64,000 nt of DNA from Vanessa cardui (lineage: Eukaryota; Arthropoda; Insecta; Lepidoptera; Nymphalidae), in assembly GCF_905220365.1 (NCBI RefSeq), contig NC_061129.1, forward strand, positions 3,224,803 through 3,288,802. The letters are read 5' to 3'. How positions within the stretch are numbered: the stretch's first letter is position 1; every line of letters begins with the position of its first letter. The notes under the pieces were generated by a model. That model searched no databases and was not told the origin of the DNA. It saw only the letters and a program-made list of their open reading frames with translations. Position numbers and translations under genes: made by a program. This document shows positions 30,701-41,261 of the stretch, in pieces.

Positions 30701-31055
30701 TTCCGAGGAATTGTTCGGATTAATCCCGGCTGCTGAATTTCACCTTCGGACATCTCGCCAAAATTCTAAGTTTCACCCGCACCACCTTGATGTCCGAAAA
30801 TCCACAACAGCGCGATTTCTCAGACATTTTCTGCCTCGCATAACCACTTTGTGGAACCAGCTTTCGCCGGCGATTTTTCCGAACCGATACGACATGGGAA
30901 CCTTCAAGAAAAGAGCGTACTCCTTTTTGAAAGGCCGGCAACGCACCTGCAAGTCCCCTGGTGTTGCAGATGTCCATGGGCGGTGGTAGTCACTTTCCAT
31001 CAGGTGAGCCTCCTGCTCGTTTGCCACCTATGCCATAAAAAAAAAAAAAAAAAAA
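27738..31055 (+). mobile_element. Non-LTR retrotransposon (LINE) with long ORF and poly(A)
   Basis: 3.3 kb inserted between GGATATT and GTAAGTATTAAAGG; the uninterrupted sequence is at 41900-41920. Ends with a 19-base poly(A) (31037-31055). Target duplication at most the two or three bases (A)TT. The 5' region repeats AAAGTGGTAG at 27738 and 27831. The 3' tail CTCGTTTGCCACCTATGCC is of a type common in lepidopteran LINEs. Probably close to full length. Confidence 0.92.
27906..30989 (+). CDS. LINE endonuclease/reverse transcriptase
   Basis: 1027 codons without a stop. The first ATG may not be the true start; recognisable homology begins near residue 85. An APE-type endonuclease occupies about 88-300 (CNIRGLN, FLTETQ, GDFN at 210-213, SDH at 284-286), which nicks target DNA. 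Reverse transcriptase spans about 520-800, with YRPIAITPLLSK, DIAKAFDRVWH, AGVPQGCVLSP and catalytic YADD at 732-735. A CR1/Jockey-type C-terminal region with HMEYCSHLW follows. The stretch just before RPDGIPP looks shorter than in relatives (about 15 residues missing, judged from memory of the family), which might impair the RT. The enzyme would act by target-primed reverse transcription in the nucleus. Confidence 0.9.
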   Translation: MIVVQNLVKLPQEGTISDNGGESLSGHPCSGHKPPELGCPGCPPNSGGGNFALATVRGKRSRHHKATPTTLAVDFCNIRGLNSNLNAVHYHLETAKPALLFLTETQISSPADTTFLSYPGYKLEHSFIPRAGVCVYVRDDICSRRLGSLEGQDLSIIWLRVDCDDHPRIYACLYRSHSGNAETDRLVEHVQMATDSVLQQIPSAEIIILGDFNAHHAEWLGSRTTDHAGGSVLDFALAYDLTQLVNSPTRIPDVEDHTPSLLDLLLTSHPDGYQVIVDPPLGSSDHCLVRSTVPVVRYSRPRFVGCRRVWHYKSADWDGMRSFFASYPWGQICFSPDDPNAAADSVADVVLQGMELFIPYSAVPIGGKSQPWFGRFCKTASRRKWERYQTWANASASRDVNTSAFKKEYNSASRSLKNVIARAKTEYIGRIGERLVRLPSGTRAFWSLAKAVLGNFCQPSFPSLHRDGESLAHTAKEKADLLGSLFASNSTLDDQGKSPPTIPRCDTTMPEVKFRQSAVRPDGIPPIVLRTCAPELAPVLTRLFRQSYTLGVVPNSWKTALVHPIPKKGNRSDPSNYRPIAITPLLSKTMESLINCQLLRYLEENQLISDRQYGFRRGRSSGDLLVYLTHRWAEAVESKGEALAASLDIAKAFDRVWHKALLSKLPSYGLPGKLCNWITSFLTDRSIKVVVDGACSDLKFVNAGVPQGCVLSPTLFLLHINDLLQIGNIHCYADDSTVDTLYTGRANISRENVEENRNKLVSEIESSLNEVSNWGRQNLVHFNPKKTQVCALTAKKTPFVVSPRFENIPIAATGSIGILGVDISSLVQFRGQLEGKAKLASKKLGVLSKARQYFTSAHRLKLYKAQIRPHMEYCSHLWAGAPQYQLLPFDRIQRRAARVIDDQALSDLLDPLALRRDVGSLCIFYRIFHGECSEELFGLIPAAEFHLRTSRQNSKFHPHHLDVRKSTTARFLRHFLPRITTLWNQLSPAIFPNRYDMGTFKKRAYSFLKGRQRTCKSPGVADVHGRW

Positions 31056-31203
31056 TTGTAAGTATTAAAGGAATCAATTTCATATCTAAGAATAAAATAA
31101 ATGATAAAAAATATTTTAAAATGTATTAACATTTGTTTATATGTATAGGTACCCAACACGCATCTAATTTTAAATTACGTACCCTATTTCGAGGACCGCT
31201 GTC
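31056..31203. other. Spacer right of LINE, 5S upstream region
   Basis: Continuation of the split spacer. The ACGTACCCTATTTCGAGGA type of 5S upstream flank is also present at 42020, 53565 and 54345. Confidence 0.65.
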
Positions 31204-31321
31204 GCCAACGTCCATACCACGTTGAATACACCGGTTCTCGTCCGATCACCGAAGTTAAGCAACGTCGGGCGCGTTCAGTACTTGGATGGGTGACCGCCTG
31301 GGAACACCGCGTGTCGTTGGC
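31204..31321 (+). rRNA. 5S ribosomal RNA, copy 11
   Basis: Exact consensus with T at 111, TTTTT terminator. Without the LINE it lies 911 bp from copy 10, matching 908 bp between 41144 and 42052. Confidence 0.96.
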
Positions 31322-31539
31322 TTTTTGCTATCACTTATTCAAAATTAATATCACATCTGTGTTCGCTACTTATAGCGATTAAGTTCTTCTCTTTTTATGT
31401 TACGAAACAATAATTGCTAAGTATTATTAACAATTATTAATTACTATGTCTGAAACAATTAAGTTCGAATTGTTAGTATTCCATTCTTACTATAATATCT
31501 ACTTAGCTACCGGGTTACATTGCAATGATTGTTCAAAAT

Positions 31540-32095
31540 TTTAATTTGATTTAAAAACACAATATTATTAAAATTATCACTGATTTTATCAAAGTGATCA
31601 ATGTTACTGTAAATATTCATAATATTGTTGTAAATATACTGTAACGCAACAATGAGTATTCCTACTTTGTAAAAAAAATAAAATCTCGAATAGAGTCTCT
31701 AGCTCCAAAATTATAAATAGTCCGGATTGTTCTCATTTGTAAAATAAAGACAGATTCAACTCCACTGAAGTTTGGAATCCAATTCTAATCCTAAGAACAC
31801 CGTAGTTTCGGCTACTTCAAGACGGTCACAGTTTAAAGATATATCATAATTTTTCTTTCTAACATTGGGTAGGTTAAAAACTACATATTTTGTTTCTACC
31901 AATCATGTATCCGTGATAATTGGCCATTAACATTCAATTTCCGTCAGTTTTTTTTTCTGTCAACCTTAAAAACCAGTGAAGTATCGTCAGACAACACAAA
32001 CAACACTATATCACAAATACCTTTAATATAGAAAGGAAGATCATTTATATATGCTAGAAATAGAAAGGTATATAAGAAAAATAGAACCTTGTGGA
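31540..32095 (-). pseudogene. LINE reverse transcriptase remnant
   Basis: Inverted relative of 230-900: GGAAGATCATTTATATATGC corresponds to the INDLPF region and the short frame near 31560-31700 to the RT C-terminal part. Many frame breaks. Duplicated at 42350-42955. Confidence 0.65.
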
Positions 32096-32156
32096 ACCCT
32101 CATTTTTAACGTAGATCCAGAAGACTTTATTTCATTACTGAAAACTTGTATAGCAA

Positions 32157-32182
32157 ATATATATATATATATATATATATAC
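32157..32182. repeat. (TA)n microsatellite
   Basis: Left boundary of the 2.8-kb segment present here but absent between 43010 and 43040. A second short TA tract at 34994-35006 is the right boundary. Confidence 0.9.
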
Positions 32183-33800
32183 ATCCTACAACCTTTTTGG
32201 CGTCATGTACGTGGTGCATCATTACGACGTCCTCAAGTTCCCCTTACTTTACTTAACATGTCATAATGAATACTGCTTAATTTTTTGATTTCCAGGTCCT
32301 TGGGATACGTTATTTTCCGATAAAAAGAAAATCCGCGATATTCGTCTTTCAGTCATGCCCAAGTATTTTTGAACCCCTAACCATGATGATACATTTAAGG
32401 CATCCTAGATATATTGATCATAATTTACCCATGGTATCGATTATTTAGCGTCCTCACAGGATGGACTGTATTTGGAAGTGCGACGTTGCCAGCTTTAGGT
32501 TTGTTGTCTCTTTCTTTTCCTATCGCTGTTCTGTACAAATAGTTCAACGTTTATTTTGTTCCAATATTCGTACGGCTTATACATATACGGATGCCCAATA
32601 TGTTATAATATGTAAATACGAATCTTTTGCTTCCTATCCTGGATTACGCCGACGACTGTTATACACATCTCACGGAGGATCAGCGAAAAACTCGGGCGAT
32701 TTCAAAAATTCTAAATTAGATTCATAATTGGTTTGCGTAAATATGATCGTGTCTCTCATTTTCGTGGCTCTGCCCATAAAACTTATAATAAAATGAATTT
32801 ACTGGGAACAGTGCTTTCATTTTATAGTTGGTAGCTTGCAGCCACATAGTACCACCTCAAATAATACTGTATGCCTCAAGATCACTATCGCTCGGCTATC
32901 TTACAAGGTTCAATTTTGGGTCCCTTTCTATTTCCGTCTTGATGTAGCCGATACTACGGTGTTCTCAGGAATAAAATTGGATTCCAAACTTCAGTGGAGT
33001 CCTCATTTATCATCCCTAAAAGGAAGACTCAGCTCCGCAACATACGCGGTTAGAAAAGTTTGACAACTAACTGATGTTGATACCGCTCGTCTAGTATATT
33101 TTGGTTATTTTCACAGTATTATGTCATATGGCATATTACTTTGGGGTAACGCTGCAGATATTGGATCTGTCTTTATTTTACAAAAGAGAGCAATCCGGTT
33201 TATTTATAATCATGGAGCTAGGGACTCTCTTTGGGATGTTTTTAACAAAGTAGGAATACTCACTGTTCCTTCACAGTATATTTACAACAATATTATGTAT
33301 ATTTACAGCAACATTGATCACATTGATAAAATCAGTGATCATCATTGTACGTGCACTAGAACTAATGATAAACTTATAACGCCAAGTTTCCGACTCCGCA
33401 AAATCAATAAATCCTTCTTGGGGCAAGGTATCCGATTCTATAATAAAATTCCGCAGACATTTTTAACTTAGCCGTTTCGTAAATTCAAATCGTTTGTAAA
33501 AAAATACATTGGTAAAAAAAGCATATTATTCGAAACAAGATTTTATAGATGATAAAAAAGCATGGAGGTAATAACTGTTGACTTCCTAGCAGGATATATT
33601 AATTTATATAATTGTATTAACTTACACGAATTTGTATTTTTTAAATGTTGAAAAAGAGTAACTACTAAATTTCTTGCCGGTTCTTCTCGGTAGAATCTAC
33701 TTTCCGAACCCCGGTAGCTTCACTTAATTGTAAAATGACGATTCAAAAGTGTTTGTTAAAGCGTACTTAAATAAAGTTTATTTTGATATTTTTTTTTAAT
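32183..33800 (+). pseudogene. LINE remnant with RT C-terminal region and 3' UTR
   Basis: Frames at 32836-33063 (LDSKLQWSPHLSSLKGRLSS) and 33121-33471 (SYGILLWGN, LQKRAIRFIYN) are the thumb and C-terminal region of a LINE RT, the same family as the remnant at 230-900. The catalytic box is missing: the frame jumps over it near 32940. A 3' UTR with CTTGCCGGTTCTTCTCGGTA (33674-33693), a frequent lepidopteran LINE tail, ends in a T/A-rich run near 33790. 32183-32830 is decayed, with no clear coding. Confidence 0.78.
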
Positions 33801-34130
33801 TGGGTGTCCGTATGCAGCTATTAGACGTCCGTATATAGCTATTGGGCGTCCGTATACAGCTATTGGGCGTCCGTATACAACTATTGGGCATCCGTATACA
33901 GCTATTGGGCGTTCGTATACAGCTATTAGGCGTCCGTATACAGCTATTGGGCGTCCGTATACAGCTATTGGGCGTCCGTATACAGCTATTGGGTGTCCAT
34001 ATACAGCTATTTGGCGTCCGTATACAGCTATTTGGCGTCCGTATACAGCTATTTGGCGTCCGTATACAGCTATTTTGCGTCCGTATACAGCTAGTAGACG
34101 TCTGTATATGGCTATTTGGCGCTTGTACAA
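33800..34130. repeat. 21-bp minisatellite
   Basis: About 16 units of GGCGTCCGTATACAGCTATT-type sequence with one- or two-base differences. The period is a multiple of three, so open frames on both strands (33842-34138 +, 33756-34130 -) are by-products with 7-residue repeats. It directly follows the LINE tail. The unit shares GGCGTCCGTATAC with the hairpin at 34905-34927. Confidence 0.95.
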
Positions 34131-34993
34131 AGTACTAAGCTTTACGCCGGTTTATTTACACCGAATAATAAAAACTACCAATCACGAATAACAGAAGATT
34201 TAACAGTACAGATACCAATCACGAATGATATAGATGTTGTACAAACTTTCACCCCCTTTTAGTCCCTTAGAGGATGATTTCGTGGATGGAAACTATCCTT
34301 TCTTTCTACTTTCCTTTTTTATCTCGTTAGGGTATGATTTTGGAGACAAAATTATCCTATGTTCTTCTCTACAATGTCTCCATACTAAATTTTATCTAAA
34401 TCGGTTCAGCATTTTAATCGTGAAAAGATAACAGACAAACAGACATACTTTATGTTATTATTATGAATAATTATTATAAATATTAATTATTGTAAAATAT
34501 TTAAAATTTTTCTTCCACGAAGTCATCGGGAATTCATATATATGTACATTATTAATATATTTAATAAACATTAAATAAGTTCCAATAACAGTTTATTTCT
34601 ACACACTGATGTAAAACAAACAATAATCAAGCACCGAATAGGTATTATGCAAGTCGTAAGTGAAATGAGCGAGACGGCAACGTCGCAATTTTGGACGCCA
34701 AACAAGCGAATCCGTAGTCAGGAATTCCCCTAGATATACTGTGTGCGATATACGCGCTGCGGCAGCGCCTCACCTGCGCGGTGATTTCTTCGGGAACTTT
34801 TCAATATTTTATTTCAACTATTTTAAGCGACTTTTACCTTCCGTCGATTTTTGTACTACAGCTAGCTAGGATGTATAGGACCTCAGTGCCACCGGCTAAA
34901 AAAGTGGCGTCCGGTATACGGACGCCAAAAGCAGGTGGACGCCAGTTTAAATGCATTTTCGCCTTCAGTGGACGGCCAATTGTTTGCGGGATA
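34131..34993. other. Mixed transposon-derived sequence
   Basis: 34380-34450 has the AAATCGGTTCAGC…GATAACAGACAAACAGACA pattern shared by many lepidopteran transposon ends. 34600-34930 is GC-richer and unrecognised. 34905-34927 is a perfect 9-bp-arm hairpin TGGCGTCCG-GTATA-CGGACGCCA. No credible gene. Confidence 0.55.
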
Positions 34994-35006
34994 AATATAT
35001 ATATAT

Positions 35007-35811
35007 CGACTACCACCACCACCTTATAGCCACTTGCTATAAACTGATAGTCATAGTACTGTTTTTTATATATACATTTTCAATATCATGTATGTGGGAT
35101 ATTATAAACAATAGAGGAATTAATGTCATATCACAGAGTAAATATTATGATAAGAATTATTTTAAAAAGTGTACTCTATGGGTATTCAACACGAATCTTA
35201 TTTTGAATTCATTAAATTGACACCGTTCATTTGTTACTTTTATGGGTTGTTTATTTATTTAAGCTCGACAATCAATAGTATCAGAATAATTATTAGTTAA
35301 TTTGTTTTTAAAGTCTTTCCATCTCTTGATTCATGAAAAACTCTTCTCTTTGATCATACTTGTGTTTTCTAAAGTAAAATCCCCTTTTGTTTGAGTATTA
35401 ATGTGAGACTGGTACCTTTTTTTATAATAAAAACCGTTAATTAATTTGGTCAACTTTTAACAGCTACAACCTTATAACCGTGCCCTAATCATCACTAGGG
35501 CACATTTATAACTTTTTCATTTGAAAAATCTTCTGAATTCTTCTAAGAATTCATCTCTGACATTACAACGTAGTTAGGGATGGTCATATTCATCATAATT
35601 CAGATCACATGACAATATAATTACTATTACCTTTAAACTGTTTGACAAAGTTACTTTTGTATTGGAATAAACCATTAAACGCTATCTAGTGTCCTATACA
35701 GACGACACGCTAAATAAACAGATGTCGCTTTGCCAAAATTCAACAGTTCTACTTCGCGATGGTAATACGATTAAATGAAGATATAACTATGTTACGTGTT
35801 TAAAGGACGAT
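35007..35811. other. 5S/U5 spacer
   Basis: Nearly identical to 43032-43832. Motif ACTAGGGCACATTTATAAC near 35503, CTATCTAGTGTCC near 35683, PSE-like block at 35742-35762. Confidence 0.65.
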
Positions 35812-35924
35812 ATCTCTGGTTTCCCTTCAAAACGTATAAATCTTTCGCCTTTTACTAAAGATTTCCGTGGAGGGGAACACTCAAATGAGTCATAGATATT
35901 TTTGATAGTCCTACTTCGGAAGGA
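35812..35924 (+). ncRNA. U5 spliceosomal snRNA, copy 4
   Basis: Loop I and Sm-like ATATTTTTGAT intact, but the 3' hairpin reads CCTACTTCGGAAGG, breaking one pair, and GAGTCATAG replaces GAGTCTTAG. Promoter at -70. Possibly functional. Confidence 0.88.
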
Positions 35925-36516
35925 TTACTAAAGGTTAATATTTAATTCGAAAATGGTAAGATTTTTTTGAATCGAAGATCGTAACTCAGTAAAGAAGACA
36001 ATTAATTACACTATGGAAACAATTACACCAGAAAATCATGGCTGGATTTAGGGAAGGCCAACCGGGGCAACTTCCCTAGGGCCTCCACATGAGTGGGGCA
36101 ATGGATTTCAGCGACTTAACAAATACCTAGTTATAGTCAAATTATAATAATGTTAGTACTTACTAGTTTAAAAGTTACCGATACAAGAACATAAATCATA
36201 GCTTATTAATTGAAATAAAAAAACCTAAACCTAAACCATAACATATTTATTAGGGTCTCCACGTTTCTGTAGTTCTAGGGCTCACCCCAGGGCCTCTAGA
36301 TATTTAAATCCGGCTCTGTAGAAAATATAAGTTTATCAACTATGCAATTATGTAAGAATGGTAAGTAGTAAAAATTCGAACCTAATTTCACACAAATAAA
36401 TTAATAATTAATAATACTTAGCAATTATTGTTTCGTAACATAAAAAGAGAAGAACTTAATCGCTATAAGTAGTGCACACAGACGTGATATTAATTTTTAA
36501 TAAGTGGTAGCAAAAA
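35925..36516. other. U5-to-5S spacer carrying a hAT-like MITE
   Basis: Contains the MITE listed separately and the CAATTATTGTTTCGTAAC 5S-downstream module. Matches 43945-44538. Confidence 0.65.
36037..36318. mobile_element. Non-autonomous hAT-like element (MITE)
   Basis: 282 bp with imperfect terminal repeats (CATGGCTGGATTTA … TAAATCCGGCTCTG) and flanks CAGAAAAT / TAGAAAAT that look like an 8-bp target duplication with one mismatch. Same element at 44057-44340. Eight-base duplications and CAGGG-type ends suggest hAT. Confidence 0.65.
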
Positions 36517-36634
36517 GCCCACGGCACGCGGTGTTCCCAGGCGGTCACCCATCCAAGTACTGAACGCGCCCGACGTTGCTTAACTTCGGTGATCGGACGA
36601 GAACCGGTGTATTCAACGTGGTATGGACGTTGGC
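36517..36634 (-). rRNA. 5S ribosomal RNA, copy 12
   Basis: Full length with T115G in helix I, C at 111. T5 terminator. Head-to-head with 37637. Counterpart of 44539-44656. Confidence 0.92.
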
Positions 36635-37341
36635 GAATGCAATGTCATATTTAATATAGACTTTAAAATATTTCATTTTCGATATATGAAAGTCAGTTTA
36701 AATTCCCATAAAAAATTATTTACAGTCAACGTACATAAAAAATCAGAAGTGATAATTAAGCGTAATAATGAAACTAAAACATTTAATTATATTGTAAGCA
36801 CATCGAATAAAATGTATAACCTACCTAAGTTTCACTTCTCCTACTGTGTCTTCTGAAATGTGTGTACGAACCGAAATAAATCGAATACACGAATAAGCTA
36901 CGTAATTTGAAATGCTATAAGTGTTGAGTGATCCACATACATGATATTGGAAATAAAGCAGTACATTGTTACCATCAATAATTGTGAGTGCAGTTAAATT
37001 TAGGGAACCTGAATAATTTTCTCATTTCCTAATAACAACTACATTCCCTATAATTTAGATCTCGTCGTGTATCATGTAAGTTTAATTTTATATTCATTTG
37101 TCAGTTAAGTGCTATAGTTTCAAAAGGTACTAAGAGTTTGCAACTTGATAAAGAAAATAATTTGAAAACTGACGAAGGTTTTCTTACTCTAGCTGTACTT
37201 GGAGCCTTACATAAGATATTGCATAGAGGTCTTCATTGTGCCCATAAAAGTTGCAGCAGATTTGGCGTTACATATTGTTTCCTTACATCGCGATGATGAG
37301 ATTTTCAATTCAAAGCATAAGCTGAGTTAACAATTATTAAT
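36635..37341. other. Spacer, inverted relative to 44950-45657
   Basis: The whole 36635-37636 interval reads as the reverse complement of 44657-45657. It includes CATATTTAATATAGAC near its left end and TTTAGGGAACCTGAATAAT near 37000. No gene seen. Confidence 0.7.
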
Positions 37342-37434
37342 ACCTCCAGTTAACCTTCAAAACGTATAAATCTTTTATATTTTCGTATAGTTTTTCAAAG
37401 AGAACCACGATCCATTTATTTTAAAAGTCCTACT
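37342..37434 (+). pseudogene. Decayed U5-like relic (type 2)
   Basis: ACCTCCAGTTAACCTTC, then AAAACGTATAAATCTTTT, then loss of loop I and Sm site, ending GTCCTAC. Inverted partner at 44858-44949. Upstream (37290-37310) retains TTACATCGCGATGATG, a promoter-block remnant. Confidence 0.65.
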
Positions 37435-37636
37435 CATGCAATATTGAAATAGGTAAACTCAATTTCGATAAACTAACAATATAACGAAATTGTACAGTTT
37501 TAGTATTTCGCTTATTGATCTCTACTTTTTTTATGTACGGTGACCATACAATATTATTTTGGGAATACGAAAATTGTTTCTTTTATAGAAAATGACACAT
37601 ATTTTAAAACTGAACATAAAATAAGATATGGCAATC

Positions 37637-37754
37637 GCCAACGTCCATACCACGTTGAATACACCGGTTCTCGTCTGATCACCGAAGTTAAGCAACGTCG
37701 GGCGCGTTCAGTACTTGGATGGGTGACCGCCTGGGAACACCGCGTGTCGTTGGC
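37637..37754 (+). rRNA. 5S ribosomal RNA, copy 13
   Basis: Full length with C40T and T at 111; TTTTT follows. Confidence 0.93.
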
Positions 37755-37958
37755 TTTTTGCTATTGCTGATATCGAATATTTATTATTAAATACACAGCG
37801 TATATTTAGTTACTTTTATAGATTGTAATGTTTTTTTTAGTATGTTAATCAATACTTGTTATCTACTGTCAGAATTATTAGTTGAATGAATCTTATTAAT
37901 TATACTATACATTAGTAGAAATACTATTTACAATTTTACTTAATATGAAAACAACGTC
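37755..37958. other. Spacer joining two direct 5S copies
   Basis: 5S-downstream module broken at about 37887 and fused to TTAATTATACTATACATTAG, a piece of the 'TGCTCACCCTAC' module, just before the 5S fragment. Confidence 0.6.
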
Positions 37959-38021
37959 GCAACGTCGGGCGCGTTCAGTACTTGGATGGGTGACCGCCTG
38001 GGAACACCGCGTGCCGTTGGC
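37959..38021 (+). pseudogene. 5S rRNA 3' fragment (from about position 56)
   Basis: Begins GCAACGTCGGGCGCG and runs to the end with C at 111 and a T5 terminator. The 5' part with A box is missing, so the internal promoter is incomplete. Positional counterpart of the full copy at 23741. Confidence 0.93.
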
Positions 38022-38587
38022 TTTTTGCTATTGCTGATATTTTATATTTATTGTTACAATCACATCGTATATTTGTTACTTTTATCGATTATGATGTTTC
38101 TTTTAGTATGGTAGTCAATACTTGTTATCTACTATCAGAATTATTAGTTTGTATTTAAAAATCTATTCATCTAATGATTCATGAAAAAATCTCCTCTTTG
38201 TGTATATTTGTGTTATTTACATTAAAATCTCCATTTATTTAGATGTTTCAATATGTGACACTGGTACCTTTTATTACAGAATAAAAACAGTTAAATTTAT
38301 TTGGTGAACTTTTAACTCTTAAAACCTTATGCCCGAGCCCTACTCAACTTTAGGGCACATTCATAATTTTATCATTTGATAAAATTCCTAAGAATTTCCC
38401 TCGCAAATTACGACGTTGACATTACTTTTTGTATTAAAATAAACCGTCGCGTCCACACCATCTAGTGTCTAGTTCATGCGTCACGCACCATAGATAGATG
38501 TCGCTTACCAAAAATTGAACAGTTCTGTATCACGGTGATGGAATGATCAAATGTAATCATAAGTACGCTTTGTATTGAGAGAAAGGT
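38022..38587. other. 5S-to-U5 spacer
   Basis: Near copy of 23859-24422, with PSE-like block at 38518-38538. Confidence 0.65.
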
Positions 38588-38700
38588 ATCTCTGGTTTCC
38601 CTTCAAAACGTATAAATCTTTCGCCTTTTACTAAAGATTTCCGTGGAGGGGAACCCTCAAATGAGTCTTACATATTTTTGACAGTCCTACTTTGGTAGGA
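38588..38700 (+). ncRNA. U5 spliceosomal snRNA, copy 5
   Basis: Near copy of 24423-24535 with one extra change (GAACCCTC for GAACACTC) on the 3' side of the stem. Loop I, Sm-like site and hairpin intact. Confidence 0.92.
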
Positions 38701-39025
38701 TTAATAAACAATGTAATAAGGTTTGAAATCTCTATCTTTATCTTACATTACCATAAAATATAAGTATTTCAACTATGCAATTACCTAAGTATTTATTATA
38801 TTATGTTTTTATTCACTAAAAATATTTAAGAGTCATTGAAATGCAACCCGGAAGCTAATTAGATATTAAAATTTTCCGTGGCCAGGCGGTAATGGATTAA
38901 TACAAAATAATTATAAAATGTTATAGTAGATAACAAAGTTCTTAACTTAAAAAGACAAGCATATTAATCGAGTCATAGTAGTGGACACAGATGTGATATT
39001 AAATTTGAAGTAGTGACAGCAAAAA
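38701..39025. other. U5-to-5S spacer
   Basis: Near copy of 24536-24860. No gene. Confidence 0.65.
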
Positions 39026-39143
39026 GCCAACGGCACGCGGTGTTCCCAGGCGGTCACCCATCCAAGTACTGAACGCGCCCGACGTTGCTTAACTTCGGTG
39101 ATCGGACGAGAACCGGTGTATTCAACGTGGTATGGACATTGGC
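39026..39143 (-). rRNA. 5S ribosomal RNA, copy 14
   Basis: Full length, C6T in helix I, C at 111. Confidence 0.93.
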
Positions 39144-39877
39144 ACTTGCTCAGTCATATTTAATGTAGGCTTTAAAATATTTAATTTTCGATGTATGAAA
39201 ATCAGTTTAAATTGCCATAAAAAATATTTACGGTCACCGTTCATGAAAAAGCAATAGTGATAATTTAGCGTGATAATGAAAACAAAAAATTTATTAATAT
39301 TGTAATCACATTGAATAAAATGTCTAACCTACCTAAGTAGGACTTCTTCTACTGTGCCTTCTGAAGTATCAATACCAACCGAAATAAATCGAATACACGA
39401 ACAAGCTACGTAATTTGAAATGCGATAAATGTTGAGTTATCTACATACATGGTACTGGAAATAAAACAGTACATTGTTACCATCAACGATTATGAGTGCA
39501 GTTAAATTTAGGGTACGTGAATAATTTTCTCATTTCCTACTAATAACTACATTCCCTATAATTTAGGTCTCGTCGTGTATTACTCGTTGCATTTTACAAT
39601 AGTCAATTTTAGTATCCATATGCTAACATGGCGCGAATGTACAGTCGGGGTAAGAAAAGGTTCGTCACCTTAAGATCTATTATCGATATATATTATAGAT
39701 AAAGAGAAGAGTTTTTCATGAATCATTAGATGGATACATTTTAAATACATACTAATAATTGTGATATTAGGTAACAGGTATCGATTATCATACTAAAAGA
39801 AACATCATAATCGATAAAAGTAACAAATATACGATGTGATTTTAACAATAAATATAAAATATCAGCAATAGCAAAAA
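39144..39877. other. Spacer between minus-strand 5S genes
   Basis: Near copy of 24979-25712. Confidence 0.65.
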
Positions 39878-39995
39878 GCCAACGACACGCGGTGTTCCCA
39901 GGCGGTCACCCATCCAAGTACTGAACGCGCCCGACGTTGCTTAACTTCGGTGATCGGACGAGAACCGGTGTATTCAACGTGGTATGGACGTTGGC
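39878..39995 (-). rRNA. 5S ribosomal RNA, copy 15
   Basis: Exact consensus, T at 111, T5 terminator (one T longer than its counterpart at 25713). Confidence 0.96.
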
Positions 39996-40226
39996 AATTA
40001 GTGTGTGATATTAAATGTACAGTTTAAAATATAATTTATTTTAAATGTGTGAAAATAAATTCAAATTCCCAAAAAACAAACTGTATGGTCACCGTACGCA
40101 AGAAACAATACGGGTAAATAAGCGAAATAAGGAAAGTAAACAACTTCATAACATGTATTTATCGAATAAATCTTTCATGTAGTAAATTTACTTACACTCA
40201 GTTATAACTGTGTCAATATTGCTTTA

Positions 40227-40332
40227 GTAGAACTTTTAAAAGAAACGAGTCTTGGGTCATTTGCATGTACCTTGTGCAAAAACCTGTAGGAAAAGTTGAA
40301 AACTTTATACGTTTTGAAAATGAACTAAAGAT
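40227..40332 (-). pseudogene. Decayed U5-like relic (type 3)
   Basis: Near copy of 26062-26167; the left neighbour 39996-40226 is the matching spacer. Confidence 0.55.
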
Positions 40333-41143
40333 ATTAATAATAATTAACGCAGCTTACTTATTATGCTTTGAATTCAAAATCTTGTCATCGTAATGGAATA
40401 GAGGAAAGAACGCACAATAAAGGCCTTCATGCAATACCTTATGTAAGACTCCCAGGTACATTACAGCAACGGTAGAATATGGATAATAAAATTTATTATT
40501 ATGAATTATTAGTCAAAACACAACTAGTAATAGACGACGGAACCTGGATTGTACGACGAAAGAATTATAGGAACGTTTTTAATATTACACGACGGGAAGT
40601 AAAGTATCGGGGACGAAGATATTATGAATTGAGAAAATTATACAGGTGCCCTTAATTTATTTGCGATCATAATATAATTATTGAAAATTGGTAACTATGT
40701 AGGTACTGTTTTATTTCGAATATCATGTATTTAATATTAACAATATCCCAAATACACATTGAAACTAAAATACTTAGTTCATTTTTAAAATTAATAATTA
40801 TGATTGCAAAAAAATTTAGGGCACCTGCATAATTTTTCACATGTCATAATGTCTTCGTCCCCGATACTTTACTCCAAGTCGTGTAGTATATGAATTATCT
40901 TTTGACAAAGATTTTATAAAAATAAATTTAAATTTCCCTATGCCCTCAGTTTCTTTAAGATCAAGGAATCTTTCAGGCACCTTCCATTTCCATCGTCAGA
41001 TTACCTCAGGGATATCATAGTATTGTCATTGATCGTTGACGAAGTGTGAAGTTTCAAATTAATCCGACGTTTGAAATGGGTAAAAAATATATTCTTAAAA
41101 CGAAATATTTTTAAAAACGTACATTAAATATGACAAAGCCGTT
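40333..41143. other. Spacer with imperfect inverted repeat
   Basis: Near copy of 26168-26974; arms about 40585-40695 and 40780-40890. Confidence 0.65.
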
Positions 41144-41261
41144 GCCAACGTCCATACCACGTTGAATACACCGGTTCTCGTCCGATCACCGAAGTTAAGC
41201 AACGTCGGGCGCGTTCAGTACTTGGATGGGTGACCGCCTGGGAACACCGCGTGTCGTTGGC
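41144..41261 (+). rRNA. 5S ribosomal RNA, copy 16
   Basis: Exact consensus, T at 111; CCTTTTTGG terminator. Confidence 0.96.

Noticed and set aside
27845..30977. Antisense and out-of-frame ORFs over the LINE
   Set aside because: All are shadows of the 1027-codon endonuclease/RT frame.
33756..34138. Two overlapping repeat proteins (124 and 98 codons)
   Set aside because: Both are forced by a 21-bp minisatellite whose period is divisible by three. No start context or homology.
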